From the NCBI RefSeq assembly GCF_014836945.1, contig NZ_JACSPX010000002.1, positions 88,353 to 152,352 of the forward strand: a stretch of 64,000 nucleotides of DNA. Reading direction: 5' to 3'. A program made the position numbers and the translations under genes. The DNA is from Microbacterium commune. GTDB lineage: Bacteria > Actinomycetota > Actinomycetes > Actinomycetales > Microbacteriaceae. Shown in pieces: positions 18,718 to 27,854 of the stretch. The notes below the pieces were generated by a model. The model had not been told where the DNA came from. It ran no database searches and saw only the letters and a list, made by a program, of their open reading frames with translations. The stretch's first letter is position 1, and every line of letters begins with the position of its first letter.

Positions 18718-19713
18718 TCAGTCTACCTGGGCGTGCTGCCGCTCAGACGTCTTGTAGAGGTCGAGTCCCGCCGCGGCCCAGTCGCGGGTCGTCGTGCGCG
18801 CGAGGGGCGGGTCGAGCACCTCGAGGGCACCGCCGAAGCGTGCGGCGACGCGCTTGATGCCGCGCGGGTCGGCCATCCGGATGCGGAGTGTCACGAGGCC
18901 CGCGCCTCGATCGACCTCCTCCTGCGGGAACGATCCGATCAGCGGCACCAGCCGCTCCGGGATCCGCACGGTCACCTCACCCTCCGGGCCGTCGCCGTCG
19001 CCGAACTCGGCGGGGACGGCGGCGTCGCCGTGCGTGATCGGGATGTCGGTGAGCCGCGCGTCGCTGACCCGGTCGAGGTGGAATGTGCGCATCGCGGTGC
19101 GCAGGTGACACCAGCCCTGCAGGTACCACTGGCCGTTGTCGATGCGGATCTGAGCGGGATCGACGGTGCGTGTGGTGGGCTGCGCGTCCGGAGCCTGGTA
19201 GCGGAACGACACGGCGACACCGTCGTGCAGCGCCTGCGAGACCACGCGCTGCACCTCCGTCACCGCGGCCGGCGCCACGACGAGGTCGGGTGGGGCACCG
19301 GCCGAGCCGCGCGACAGCTTGGCCATGAGACCGGTGACCAGGCCCGATTCGGCAACCGCCGGCACGGATGCGACCATCTGCAGTCCCGCCAGCAGCGCAG
19401 CAGCCTCGCGCGCGGTCAGACGCGGCACGCGCCGCAGCGCGACGTCGTTGGTGATCTCGATGATGTCGTGCTCGTCGAGCAGCTCCCAATCGATGTCGAA
19501 CATCTCCTGCGGCAGCTGCCAGTAGCCGGAGTCTCCGGGCAGGCCGATGACCGTCAGCTTCTCGACCATCCCCCGGAGAGCCTCGCGGGTCACCCCGAAA
19601 TCGGCGGCGGCTTCGTCGAGCGTCACCTGCCCGCGCTCGAGCAGGTAGGGCACGAGGGTGAGATAGAGCCGAACCTGCTCGGCAGCGAGAAGCGGGGCGC
19701 CCTGGGTGCTCAT
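18718..19713 (-). CDS. pafC: WYL-domain DNA-damage regulator PafC
   Basis: A 331-residue regulator with an N-terminal winged HTH (about 10-75), a central WYL domain (about 150-230, with WYLQGWCHLR) and a C-terminal WCX domain (about 240-320). PafB and PafC form the heteromeric activator of the LexA-independent DNA-damage response in mycobacteria. The position directly after pafB supports the assignment. The ATG overlaps the pafB stop in ATGA. tatA follows 26 bases downstream of its stop. Confidence 0.93.
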   Translation of the reverse strand: MSTQGAPLLAAEQVRLYLTLVPYLLERGQVTLDEAAADFGVTREALRGMVEKLTVIGLPGDSGYWQLPQEMFDIDWELLDEHDIIEITNDVALRRVPRLTAREAAALLAGLQMVASVPAVAESGLVTGLMAKLSRGSAGAPPDLVVAPAAVTEVQRVVSQALHDGVAVSFRYQAPDAQPTTRTVDPAQIRIDNGQWYLQGWCHLRTAMRTFHLDRVSDARLTDIPITHGDAAVPAEFGDGDGPEGEVTVRIPERLVPLIGSFPQEEVDRGAGLVTLRIRMADPRGIKRVAARFGGALEVLDPPLARTTTRDWAAAGLDLYKTSERQHAQVD

Positions 19714-20720
19714 GATTCCTCCCGATCGGCGCCGTCCAGGGCGGCGGCGTGGCGCTCGGCGATCGCCCGAAGCCGCTGGATCACGGCACCGCGCAGATCC
19801 TCGGGATCCACCACCCGCACCTCTGGCCCGTACGACGCCAGCTCGTCGGCGAAGATGTCGCGGTCGACGTATCCGACGGCGATGCCCTGTGCGCGCGGTG
19901 TGGCGCGACGGCCGAGCCGCAGCGCGGCCTCGGTGCCCGGCGTGACCTCGAGCAGGGCGCGCTGGGCGGCCGCGACGTCCTCCAGACCCGCGAGTGCACG
20001 AGCCGCGGCGCCCTCACGCAGCGCGACGTCGAAGGTCTGCGCTGTCACCTTCACATCGCTGACGATGCGGCTGAGCAGGAAGGTGCGCTCGGCGTCCGCG
20101 TCGACGTCGATCCCGAACAGATGCCAGCGCGCCTCGTACTCCACCTGCGCGAGCGGACGGACGCGTCGGCGGGTGGGCGACTTCTCCCCCGGCTTGAGGT
20201 ACTCGAAGACGACCACCCTGCTGCGCTCTATCCCCTCCTGCAGCGCGGGGAACGCAGCATCCCGGGCGGCGATGCGCGGTGCGAAGCCGATGATCGGCTC
20301 GTCGCCGTCGATGCCGAGTGCGCGGATCTTGCGCACTCCTGACCGGGCATCCATCGACACCGACTCGGTGCTCCACACGCTCCCGGCGAGACGCAGCACG
20401 GCGAGCTCGGCCGGTGTGAACTCGATGTCGGTGGGCAGGTCGTACTCGGCCTGCGGGATGCGGTAGCGGGCCTCGCGCAGATCGTGCGGATCGGCGGGAT
20501 CGCCGATCGTCTCGATCGGAACGCCGAGCGAACGCAGCTCGTCCTTGTCGCGCTCGAACATCTTCTCCAGCGCATCGGTCCTCGCGCCTGCCTCGACGCG
20601 CTGCCGGTAGCCGGACACGTTCTCGATGATCTGCTGCTTGGTGAGCCCGATCTCCGTGGCCATCAGCGCCACGACGAGATTCGTCAGGCGCTCTTCGGCG
20701 GGGATCCGGGCAGGCGTCAC
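19710..20720 (-). CDS. pafB: WYL-domain DNA-damage regulator PafB
   Basis: A 336-residue partner of PafC with the same three-part design: an N-terminal HTH (about 10-80, ERLTNLVVALMATE at the start), a WYL domain around 170-235 (containing WHLFGIDVDAD) and a WCX domain. The start is a GTG whose GTGA overlaps the stop of the FKBP-like gene. Proteasome accessory genes normally lie upstream of pafB in actinobacteria, but none is found here. PafBC's DNA-damage function does not need the proteasome. Confidence 0.93.
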   Translation of the reverse strand: MTPARIPAEERLTNLVVALMATEIGLTKQQIIENVSGYRQRVEAGARTDALEKMFERDKDELRSLGVPIETIGDPADPHDLREARYRIPQAEYDLPTDIEFTPAELAVLRLAGSVWSTESVSMDARSGVRKIRALGIDGDEPIIGFAPRIAARDAAFPALQEGIERSRVVVFEYLKPGEKSPTRRRVRPLAQVEYEARWHLFGIDVDADAERTFLLSRIVSDVKVTAQTFDVALREGAAARALAGLEDVAAAQRALLEVTPGTEAALRLGRRATPRAQGIAVGYVDRDIFADELASYGPEVRVVDPEDLRGAVIQRLRAIAERHAAALDGADREES

Positions 20721-21628
20721 CGGCCCATCAGCTCCTCGGGGATGACGCCCAGCACGTCGACGACGTACACGGTGGCGTCGTCACCGGACTCGGTCGGCAC
20801 GATGACCATCAGCTGCGATCCCACCCGCGAGCTCGAGACCGCGTCGACGACCTCGGCAGGAAGACCGTCGGTGCCGGTGAGAGTGGCGTCCCAGGTGGTC
20901 TGGCCGACGCTGCGGCTCGTCCAGCCGACGGAGGTGGAGCGGATCAGGGCGGTGCCGTCGCCGACCTTCTCGTGCTCTCCCTGCAGCAGCGTCTCGGTGA
21001 TCGTCTTCTTCGGCGCGGCCGTGTCGGGGATGATCACGCCGGGGCGACCGTCGGGTGCGCGCACCACCGAAGGGAGGCCGGGTGCGTCGTTGAACACCGC
21101 GGAGCCGTCCGCCTTGGCCAGGGCGGTGTAGCGCACGTCGTAGACGGCGACGAGGCTGTCGTTCGCATCGAGCCCGATCTGCTGCGCGGCGCCCTCGGGA
21201 AGCTCCGAAGCGGGGATCGATGCGACGATGCGGCTGCCTGCCGTCGCGCACGCCAACGCCTCGTCGACACCCGACAGCTCGGCGCCGGCGGACTCCGGGC
21301 TCCACAGCTTCAGCTGGGCGTCCAGCGTCTGTCCGGTCGTGCCGTTCACCAGCACCCGGGTGAGGATCGCCTCCTGGCGGCTGTCGGTGATCGCGCGGCC
21401 GTCACCGGTGATGATGTCGGCGTATGCGGGCTTTCCGGTGTGCACGGGCAGCTCGATCTCGACCTGCGGAGCGCCGAGATCTCCGGTCACCGTCACCGAT
21501 CTCTCCAGCGCCGCCGAGCTGTCGCGCTCGCACGCGGCTCCGTCGAAAGTCGGCGCCGCGGCCGAGCACCCGGTCAGGACGAGGGTGGAGAGGGCGAGGG
21601 CCGAGAGGGCAGCGGTCGTTTTACGCAC
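20717..21628 (-). CDS. FKBP-like lipoprotein, probably degenerate peptidyl-prolyl isomerase
   Basis: A 303-residue exported lipoprotein. A short signal peptide ends in the lipobox LTGC, with Cys at about residue 25. The C-terminal half (about 205-300) aligns with an FKBP domain (the pattern RVGSQLMVIVP ... VYVVDVLG), but the residues that line the FKBP active site, such as the FDSS segment, are replaced (TTWDATLTG). Isomerase activity is doubtful. Orthologues lie between pafA and pafB in other actinobacteria. The GTG at 21628 puts the signal peptide at the very start. It overlaps pafB by 4 bases. Confidence 0.83.
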   Translation of the reverse strand: MRKTTAALSALALSTLVLTGCSAAAPTFDGAACERDSSAALERSVTVTGDLGAPQVEIELPVHTGKPAYADIITGDGRAITDSRQEAILTRVLVNGTTGQTLDAQLKLWSPESAGAELSGVDEALACATAGSRIVASIPASELPEGAAQQIGLDANDSLVAVYDVRYTALAKADGSAVFNDAPGLPSVVRAPDGRPGVIIPDTAAPKKTITETLLQGEHEKVGDGTALIRSTSVGWTSRSVGQTTWDATLTGTDGLPAEVVDAVSSSRVGSQLMVIVPTESGDDATVYVVDVLGVIPEELMGR

Positions 21629-21638
21629 GCGCCCCAGT

Positions 21639-22649
21639 CTATTCCGATGCCCGCTCGCCCTCGCGCGACGCCGCCGCGACCCGCGCGCCGCCCGCGGCCT
21701 TCTGCGCCTCCCGCACGCGCTTGCGCAGGTTCTTGTCGGTGATCTCACGGTCGCCGACCGCGCCTGGCGTCCACAGCTCGACGTCCTCGTCACCGTAGCT
21801 GGACTTCGACGCGCGACGACGCACCTCGGGGGGCACGGCCCCCGGCGCCAGGCGACGTGCGGTGAGCAGGAAGCCGGTGTGCGCGACCATGCGGTGATCG
21901 GGGCGCACGGCGAGGCCCTCGACGTGCCAGCCGCGCACCATCGTCTCGGACGCATCCGGATCGGTGAACAGCCCGGTGCCTCGGATGTACTCCGCGACGC
22001 GCGACAGCTGGGTGGCCGTGGCGATGTAGCAGATCACCACTCCCCCGGGGGTGAGCGCCTCAGCGACGACGTCCATGCACTCCCACGGAGCGAGCATGTC
22101 GAGCACCACGCGATCGACCGTGCCGGCCGGGTGGTGAGCGCCCAGCTCCTCGGCCAGGTCTCCGACCACGACCTGCCATGTCGCGGGGGTCTCGCCGAAG
22201 AAGGTCTCGACGTTCGCCTTCGCGACCTCGGCGAAGTCCTCACGGCGCTCGAACGAGGTGAGGGTGCCCTCGGAGCCGATCGCGCGCAGCAGCGCCAACG
22301 ACAGCGCACCCGAGCCGACACCGGCCTCGACGACCACGGCGCCGGGGAAGATGTCCGCCTGCATGACGATCTGCGCGGCGTCCTTCGGGTACACGATCGC
22401 CGCGCCGCGCGGCATCGACATCGCGAAGTCGCGGAGCAGAGGGCGCAGCGCCAGGTAGTCGTGGCCCGAGCTGTTGGTCGCGACGGATCCGTCGGGCTGG
22501 CCGATCAGATCGGCATGACGCAGCACCCCATGATGGGTGTGCAGCTCGCCGTCGGCACGCAGCGTGATGGTGTGCAGGCGCCCCTTCGGTCCGGTGAGCT
22601 GAACGCGGTCGCCCTCCCGGAAGGGACCGCTGGGACGTGCGGCGCTCAT
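21639..22649 (-). CDS. trmI: tRNA (adenine-58-N1)-methyltransferase TrmI
   Basis: A 336-residue class I methyltransferase that methylates A58 of tRNA. A small beta-barrel N-terminal domain (about 1-70) is followed by the Rossmann domain with the AdoMet-binding loop EAGVGSGALSLAL (about 115-127), then VLDMLAPWE. A C-terminal extension of about 60 basic residues is present. The ATG at 22649 overlaps the HAD stop (ATGA). The next gene downstream, only 10 bases away, is the FKBP-like lipoprotein rather than a proteasome gene. Confidence 0.95.
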   Translation of the reverse strand: MSAARPSGPFREGDRVQLTGPKGRLHTITLRADGELHTHHGVLRHADLIGQPDGSVATNSSGHDYLALRPLLRDFAMSMPRGAAIVYPKDAAQIVMQADIFPGAVVVEAGVGSGALSLALLRAIGSEGTLTSFERREDFAEVAKANVETFFGETPATWQVVVGDLAEELGAHHPAGTVDRVVLDMLAPWECMDVVAEALTPGGVVICYIATATQLSRVAEYIRGTGLFTDPDASETMVRGWHVEGLAVRPDHRMVAHTGFLLTARRLAPGAVPPEVRRRASKSSYGDEDVELWTPGAVGDREITDKNLRKRVREAQKAAGGARVAAASREGERASE

Positions 22650-23332
22650 CGAGCACCCTCCTTCGCGAATCGGGCGTGCAGGTCTGCGAGGTCGGCCGTC
22701 GTGCGGCCCTCGAGGGTCGACCACAGCTCGTCGGCACCGCACCCGTCCAGCGCGACGATGTGCGGCACGCCGAGGGTGACCGCGCCCGATGCCGCGCCGG
22801 CGGCCACACCGGTCGGCGAGTCCTCGATGACGACGGCGTCGACGATGTCGATGCCCAGCTGGGCGGCCGCGGCCAGGTACGGATCGGGGAACGGCTTGGG
22901 CCTGTCGACCTCGTCGCCGGCGATGACGAGGTCGAACGCGGGGAAGTCGATCTGATCCAGGACGTCGAGCGCCATGCGACGAAGCGACATGGTCACCAGT
23001 GCCGTCGGGATGCCCTGCGCCCGCAGGTCGGCGAGAAGCTCGCGCGCGCCCGGTCGGAACGGCACCCCCTGCGTGCGCAGGAGCTCCGCGACACGATCGG
23101 TCATCAGGTCGACGATCTGCTGAGGTTCGAGGTCGACCCCCGCCTCCCGCAGCACGCGCCCGCTCTCGAGCAGACCGCTGCCGATCAGCTGCATCGCGTC
23201 GTCGTGCGTCCAGGTGCCCCCGTAGGACTCGACCAGCTCCGTCTCGACGGACATCCAGTAGGGCTCGGTGTTGACGAGGGTTCCGTCCATGTCCCACAGG
23301 ACTGCGGCGGGCTTTCTGCTCATTGCACCCAT
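22646..23332 (-). CDS. HAD-superfamily hydrolase (beta-phosphoglucomutase-like)
   Basis: A 228-residue HAD phosphatase. The nucleophile motif I is DMDGTLVNTEP with both aspartates, motif II is the Thr/Ser of LVTMS, and motifs III/IV are KPFPDPYL and IEDSPTGVAAG. A helical cap lies between motifs I and II (subclass CI). Two in-frame ATG codons are near the start (23332 and 23323); either would keep motif I. Substrates of this group are small phosphorylated metabolites and cannot be read here. It heads the operon with trmI and is divergent from the PAC2 gene. Confidence 0.9.
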   Translation of the reverse strand: MGAMSRKPAAVLWDMDGTLVNTEPYWMSVETELVESYGGTWTHDDAMQLIGSGLLESGRVLREAGVDLEPQQIVDLMTDRVAELLRTQGVPFRPGARELLADLRAQGIPTALVTMSLRRMALDVLDQIDFPAFDLVIAGDEVDRPKPFPDPYLAAAAQLGIDIVDAVVIEDSPTGVAAGAASGAVTLGVPHIVALDGCGADELWSTLEGRTTADLADLHARFAKEGAR

Positions 23333-23409
23333 GCTAGCCGGGTCGACGCGCCTCGCTTCACGGTGAGGTCTAGCCTGGAGGGATCGACTCGGCTTCCGGA
23401 AGGAGAGGG

Positions 23410-24255
23410 ATGGACGTCCTCGGCTCTCGCATCATCGTCGCCGCGTTCGACGGCTGGAACGATGCCGGCGAGGCGGCCAGCGGTGCGATCGCGGCCCTGC
23501 GGGCGGCCGGCGAGTACGAACAGGTGCACGCCGTCGACCCCGAGCTGTACTTCGACTACCAGTACACGCGTCCCTCGACGCAGCTGAACGCCGACGGGCG
23601 TCGAGAGCTGCGGTGGCCGGAGGCGACGCTGTGGCGGCCGACCCGACCCGTCGACGCCGGGCCCGAGCTCTGGCTGCTGACCGGCTCCGAGCCGGCGCGC
23701 GCGTGGCAGGCGTTCGTGAACGAGTTCCTGGATGTCGCACTGCGCGACGACGCCACGGGTCTGGTCACGATCGGGGCGATGCTCTCCGACGTGCCGCACA
23801 CCCGCCCGATCTCGGTGTTCGCCTCGAGTCAGGATGCGCGGGTGCGCGAGGTGCACGGGCTGGACAAGTCCAGCTACGAGGGCCCGGTGGGCATCCTGAG
23901 CGTGTTCGACCAGTTCTTCAGCCAGGCAGAGATCCCGGCGGCGAGCCTGTGGGCGAGCGTGCCGCACTACGTCGCGACGGCCGCCCCGTCGCCGAAGGCG
24001 ACGCTGGCGCTGCTGGATCGTCTGGAGGAGCTGACCGGTGTGGGCCCCGCGCGCGAGCACATGCGCACCGAGGCCGCGGCGTGGGAGGCATCCATCGACG
24101 CGGCGGCCGCGGAGGACGAGGACATGGCGGAGTACATCCGCCAGCTCGAGCGCACCCGCGACGCGTGGGATTCCCCCGAAGCGTCAGGCGACGCCATCGC
24201 GCAGGCGTTCGAGCGCTATCTGCGCCGCCGGGGCGACGGCTTCGACAAGCGCTGA
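23410..24255 (+). CDS. PAC2-family protein
   Basis: A 281-residue member of the PAC2 family, named after a eukaryotic proteasome assembly chaperone. Typical segments are AAFDGWNDAGEAAS at the N-terminus, and VTIGAMLSDVPHTRP and the SYEGPVGI loop in the middle. A helical, acidic C-terminal region follows. The bacterial function is unknown. It lies close to the proteasome locus in many actinobacteria and remains here although no proteasome genes are in view. The ATG follows AAGGAGAGGG. It is convergent with uppP. Confidence 0.88.
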   Translation: MDVLGSRIIVAAFDGWNDAGEAASGAIAALRAAGEYEQVHAVDPELYFDYQYTRPSTQLNADGRRELRWPEATLWRPTRPVDAGPELWLLTGSEPARAWQAFVNEFLDVALRDDATGLVTIGAMLSDVPHTRPISVFASSQDARVREVHGLDKSSYEGPVGILSVFDQFFSQAEIPAASLWASVPHYVATAAPSPKATLALLDRLEELTGVGPAREHMRTEAAAWEASIDAAAAEDEDMAEYIRQLERTRDAWDSPEASGDAIAQAFERYLRRRGDGFDKR

Positions 24256-24259
24256 TCGA

Positions 24260-25090
24260 TCAGACGGCGGGCACGACGCCGGTCGCGAGCAGCACGATGA
24301 GGACGACGCCGAGCAGCACGCGGTAGATCACGAAGGGCAGGAAGCTGCGCTTCGAGATCCAGTTCATGAAGAACGCGATCACCCCGAGCGCGACGACGAA
24401 CGCGACGCCGGTGGCGGCGAAGGTCTCACCCAGCCCGAAATGCTGATCCGGGTCTCCCCCGTGCTTGAACAGCTGGTAGAAACCGCTGCCGAAGACGGCG
24501 GGGATCGCCAGCAGGAACGCGTACCGGGCGGCCGCGGCGCGCTCGTACCCGAGGAAGAGACCCATCGTGATGGTGCCGCCCGAGCGGGACACACCGGGCA
24601 CCAGTGCGAGCGCCTGCGCGAAACCGAACGCCGCGCCGTGCCCGTAGGTGAGCTGGTCGAGCTTGCGGCGCTTCGCACCGACATGGTCGGCGACGCCGAG
24701 CAGCACACCGAACACGATCAGCATGATCGCGACGATCCACAGGGAGCGGAACACCGTCTCGATCGAGTCCTGGAACAGCAGCCCCAGCACGACGATCGGG
24801 ATGCTGCCGAGGATGATCAGCCAGCCCATCCGCGCGTCGGGATCGTTGCGCGGCGCCTTCCCGGTGAGGGAGCGGAACCACTGGGTGATGATGCGCACGA
24901 TGTCCCGCCAGAAGAACACGACGACCGCGGCCTCGGTGCCGATCTGTGTGATGGCGGTGAACGCGGCGCCCGGGTCCTCGCCGGACGGCAGGAAGGTGCC
25001 GACGATGCGCAGGTGCGCGCTCGAGGAGATGGGCAGGAACTCCGTGAGTCCCTGCACAATGCCGAGGATGAGCGCTTCGAGCAGGTTCAT
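24260..25090 (-). CDS. uppP: Undecaprenyl-diphosphatase UppP (BacA)
   Basis: A 276-residue membrane phosphatase that recycles undecaprenyl diphosphate for cell-wall synthesis and gives bacitracin resistance. The two family signatures are [14 protein letters not shown] near the N-terminus (with the catalytic Glu) and [10 protein letters not shown] in the middle. About eight membrane helices are present. The ATG at 25090 begins the conserved first helix [14 protein letters not shown]; the extra upstream codons are not conserved. Confidence 0.97.
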   Translation of the reverse strand: MNLLEALILGIVQGLTEFLPISSSAHLRIVGTFLPSGEDPGAAFTAITQIGTEAAVVVFFWRDIVRIITQWFRSLTGKAPRNDPDARMGWLIILGSIPIVVLGLLFQDSIETVFRSLWIVAIMLIVFGVLLGVADHVGAKRRKLDQLTYGHGAAFGFAQALALVPGVSRSGGTITMGLFLGYERAAAARYAFLLAIPAVFGSGFYQLFKHGGDPDQHFGLGETFAATGVAFVVALGVIAFFMNWISKRSFLPFVIYRVLLGVVLIVLLATGVVPAV

Positions 25091-25142
25091 GCGTCGCTTT
25101 CTGACAGGGGCTTGGTGGAGACGGGTCGCGAGCGCGGGCTGG

Positions 25143-26438
25143 TCAGCAGCCGCGCAGCAGATCGGCCAGCACGCGCTGGCCGAAGACAAGCGATTCTACG
25201 GGGACGCGCTCGTCGACTCCGTGGAACATCCCGGTGAAGTCCAGATCCGCGGGCAGACGCAGCGGCGCGAATCCGTATCCGGTGATGCCCAGCGATGCGA
25301 GCGCCTTGTTGTCGGTGCCGGCACCCAGAAGATACGGGATCACGGGAACTCCGGGGTCGTGACGCCCGAGCGCTGCGACCATGGCGTCGACGAGGTCTCC
25401 CTCGAATGCGGTCTCCATGCCGATGTCGCGCACGACCGTCTGGATCTCGACGTCGTCCCCGACGATGCGCTGCAGCTCGGCGAGCACGTCGTCCTCGGTC
25501 CCCGGGATGACGCGGACGTCGATGAGCGCCTCTGCCGTCTCCGGGATCACATTGTGCTTGTACCCCGCGGTCAGCGCCGTCGGGTTGGTCGTGGTGCGGA
25601 ACGTCGAGCGCAGGAACGCCTCGGCGGGACCGGCCGCGGCGGCCAGGGCATCCGGGTCGTCGGTCGACCGGCCCGTGAGGGCGCTCAGCCCGTCGAGCAG
25701 CGCCCGCGTCGTCGGGGTGAGTCGGATCGGCCAGCGGGTGCGCCCGATCGCTGCCACCGCCTCGGCGAGCCGCGTCACCGCGTTGTCGTCGTGATAGCGG
25801 CTGCCGTGCCCGGCACGCCCCTTCGCGACCAGCCGCAGCCAGAGCATCGCCTTCTCCCCCACCTGAAGCAGATAGGCGCGGTGATCGTCGACGGTGATCG
25901 AATATCCGCCGACCTCGCTGATCGCCTCGGTGGCGCCGGCGAACCAGTCCGGACGCTCCTGCACGACGAGGGCCGAGCCCTCGACGCCGCCGTTCTCCTC
26001 GTCGGCGAAGAACGCGAGGATCAGGTCGCGCTCGGGCTGCTCGCCGGCCCGCAGGATGTCTGCGACCGCGGTGAGGATCATCGCGTTCATGTTCTTCATG
26101 TCGACGGCGCCGCGCCCCCACAGCATCCCGTCGCGCACCAGACCCTCGAACGGGTCGACGCTCCAGTCGGCGGCGACAGCCGGGACGACATCGAGGTGCC
26201 CGTGCACGACCAGCGCCGGACGCTCGGGATCGCGGCCGCGCACGCGTGCCATGACGTTGGTGCGCCGCTCGATCGGCTCGTAGTACTCCGGTTCGAGGCC
26301 CAGATCGGTCAGGTACGCGCCGACGTACTCGGCTGCCTCGCGCTCGCCGTTCGCCCGGCCTCCCCCGTAGTTCGAGGTGTCGATGCGGATCAGGTCGCGG
26401 GCGATGCGGACGACTTCGGGCAGCTCAGACTCGGGCAT
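25143..26438 (-). CDS. M20-family metallopeptidase/deacylase
   Basis: A 431-residue di-zinc hydrolase of the M20 (ArgE/DapE/carboxypeptidase G2-like) family. The metal and catalytic motifs are visible: HGHLDVVPA (first zinc His and catalytic Asp), WGRGAVDMK (bridging Asp), FADEENGG (catalytic Glu) and a C-terminal His in [12 protein letters not shown] dimerisation lid domain (about 185-300) interrupts the catalytic domain. No signal peptide. The substrate is an N-acyl or peptide bond, not identifiable. The ATG at 26438 is the only good start. Confidence 0.93.
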   Translation of the reverse strand: MPESELPEVVRIARDLIRIDTSNYGGGRANGEREAAEYVGAYLTDLGLEPEYYEPIERRTNVMARVRGRDPERPALVVHGHLDVVPAVAADWSVDPFEGLVRDGMLWGRGAVDMKNMNAMILTAVADILRAGEQPERDLILAFFADEENGGVEGSALVVQERPDWFAGATEAISEVGGYSITVDDHRAYLLQVGEKAMLWLRLVAKGRAGHGSRYHDDNAVTRLAEAVAAIGRTRWPIRLTPTTRALLDGLSALTGRSTDDPDALAAAAGPAEAFLRSTFRTTTNPTALTAGYKHNVIPETAEALIDVRVIPGTEDDVLAELQRIVGDDVEIQTVVRDIGMETAFEGDLVDAMVAALGRHDPGVPVIPYLLGAGTDNKALASLGITGYGFAPLRLPADLDFTGMFHGVDERVPVESLVFGQRVLADLLRGC

Positions 26439-26485
26439 GTGCCCAGGCTACCCAACCCGGGTGGCGCGCCCGGGAGTCGGGCTGG

Positions 26486-26515
26486 TTCGAACAGGTGCGC
26501 GGGGCGTGCTAGAGT
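26486..26515 (+). promoter_or_regulatory. Possible promoter for tRNA-Leu
   Basis: TTCGAA (26486-26491) and TAGAGT (26510-26515) are separated by 18 bases and lie about 27 bases upstream of the mature tRNA. The -10 box matches TATAAT at four of six positions. The -35 box matches only half. Confidence 0.35.
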
Positions 26516-26541
26516 CGATCTTCGTTCGGCAGCGAACATCT

Positions 26542-26626
26542 GCGCGGGTGGCGGAATAGGTAGACGCGCTAGCTTGAGGTGCTAGTGCCCGCATAGGGCG
26601 TGGGGGTTCAAGTCCCCCCTCGCGCA
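26542..26626 (+). tRNA. tRNA-Leu(GAG)
   Basis: An 85-base class II tRNA. The acceptor stem pairs GCGCGGG with CTCGCGC (one G-U), and the discriminator is A, as required for leucine. The anticodon stem CTAGC/GCTAG closes the loop TTGAGGT, giving anticodon GAG (26576-26578), which reads CUC and CUU. A long variable arm of type II form (GTGCCCGCATAGGGCGT) is present, and the T-arm is GGGGG-TTCAAGT-CCCCC. CCA is not encoded. Confidence 0.96.
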
Positions 26627-26630
26627 CAGA

Positions 26631-26671
26631 ACGAAGAAGACCCGGGTCCTGAGGATCCGGGTCTTCTTCGT
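26631..26671. terminator. Bidirectional terminator after tRNA-Leu
   Basis: A long stem (about 19 bp, ACGAAGAAGACCCGG with its complement, one G-U pair) and a 3-base loop. On the plus strand it begins 4 bases after the tRNA and ends with TCTTCTTCGT. It lies between the tRNA and the convergent glycosyltransferase, whose stop is only two bases beyond it. Confidence 0.8.
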
Positions 26672-26672
26672 C

Positions 26673-27392
26673 TCAGCTCCGCTCCCGCAGACGCCGCCAG
26701 CGGTACGGCGGGAAGTCCTCCGGCCAGTGCATCCGCACGGTGCGGAATCCGCGCCTCACCCGGCGGCGGAAGCCGCGACCCCGCCACAGCGGACGCATCG
26801 AGATGCCCATCCGTCCTCCCCTGATCCGACCGATGCGCCCCACCTCGCCGAGGTGGTAGGACAGGTCGAGGTCGTCGTGGGTCTCGGCATCGTGGCGGTG
26901 CACGTCGGCGCGGACCGCGCGCCAGGCATCCGTCCGCATCGCCAGACTCGAGCCGAACAGCGGACGATGTCCGAGCGCCGCGCCGGCGGCGGCCGTGTAC
27001 GCGCCGAGGTAGACCTCCGCCGTCCAGCGTAGGGCACGCGGTCCGTCGATGAATCGCGCACCGCCGGTCGCCGCGACGGTCGCCGTCGAGGACAACGACG
27101 CCACTGCGTCGTGCACCCACGTCGGCGGCGGCACGCAGTCGGCGTCCAGGCGGAGGATGAGGTCTCCGGCGGCTTCGTCGTACCCGGCTGCAGCCGCGGC
27201 AGGGATGCCGATCTCGGGACACGTCACCACACGCGCGCCGGCGGACGCGGCGATCGCCGCCGACGCATCCGAGGATGCATTGTCGACGACGATCACCTCA
27301 TCGGCCGGTCGCGTCTGCTCGCGCAGGGCGTCGAGACAGCGCGTCAGCAGCTCCGCGTCATCCCGCACCGGGATGACGACCGACACTCGCAA
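26673..27392 (-). CDS. Family 2 glycosyltransferase
   Basis: A 239-residue GT-A fold glycosyltransferase. It starts with the strand SVVIPVRDDA, has the nucleotide-binding VVDNASSDAS segment and the metal-binding Asp-x-Asp in LRLDADCVP, and ends in a short basic tail. No membrane helix is evident. Donor and acceptor cannot be predicted. The start is uncertain: a TTG at 27392 or a GTG at 27386, neither with a good ribosome site. It follows the SRPBCC gene by about 6 bases. Confidence 0.88.
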   Translation of the reverse strand: MRVSVVIPVRDDAELLTRCLDALREQTRPADEVIVVDNASSDASAAIAASAGARVVTCPEIGIPAAAAAGYDEAAGDLILRLDADCVPPPTWVHDAVASLSSTATVAATGGARFIDGPRALRWTAEVYLGAYTAAAGAALGHRPLFGSSLAMRTDAWRAVRADVHRHDAETHDDLDLSYHLGEVGRIGRIRGGRMGISMRPLWRGRGFRRRVRRGFRTVRMHWPEDFPPYRWRRLRERS

Positions 27393-27398
27393 CGACGC

Positions 27399-27854
27399 TC
27401 AGGCTTCGACGTCGCCGCGCCACGCGCCGGTCTCGCCGCCCCGGCCCTCGATGAACTTCTTGAAGTTGTCGAGATCCTTCTTGACCGCGTGCGAACCGGC
27501 ACCGACCAGTGCGCCCACCTTCTCGAGCAGACCCTGCGGGTCCCAGTCGATCTGCGCGGTCACTCGCGTGGTGCGGTCGTCGAGCTTGTGGAAGGTGACG
27601 ACACCGGCGTGCTCGGTCTCGCCGCCCACGCTGCGCCAGGCGACGCGCTCATCGGGGTGCTGCTCGGTGATCTCGGCGTCGAACTCGCGCTGCGCACCGC
27701 CGACCTTGACGACCCAGTGGTTGTGCGTGTCATCGATCTGGGTGATCGAGACGACCTCGTCGAGGAAGTGCGGGAAGCTCTCGAACTGCGTCCACTGGTT
27801 GTAGGCGACGGTCACGGGGACGTTCACGTCGACGGTCTCGATGATCTGGGGCAT
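27399..27854 (-). CDS. SRPBCC (START-like) domain protein
   Basis: A 151-residue polyketide-cyclase/dehydrase-type protein with the helix-grip fold. The N-terminal strand IIETVDVNVPVTVAYNQW is followed by FESFPHFLDEVVSI and the VVTFHKLDDRTTRV strand region. Such proteins hold a hydrophobic ligand; the ligand and role are unknown here. The ATG at 27854 has GAGGAG about 10 bases upstream; an in-frame TTG at 27860 is less likely. The Lys/Asp-rich C-terminal helix is typical of the subgroup. Confidence 0.9.
   Translation of the reverse strand: MPQIIETVDVNVPVTVAYNQWTQFESFPHFLDEVVSITQIDDTHNHWVVKVGGAQREFDAEITEQHPDERVAWRSVGGETEHAGVVTFHKLDDRTTRVTAQIDWDPQGLLEKVGALVGAGSHAVKKDLDNFKKFIEGRGGETGAWRGDVEA

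Noticed and set aside
26542..26626. Integration site (att) at tRNA-Leu, or at the tRNA-Arg/His genes
   Set aside because: No integrase, repeated tRNA 3' end or composition change near any of the three tRNAs.
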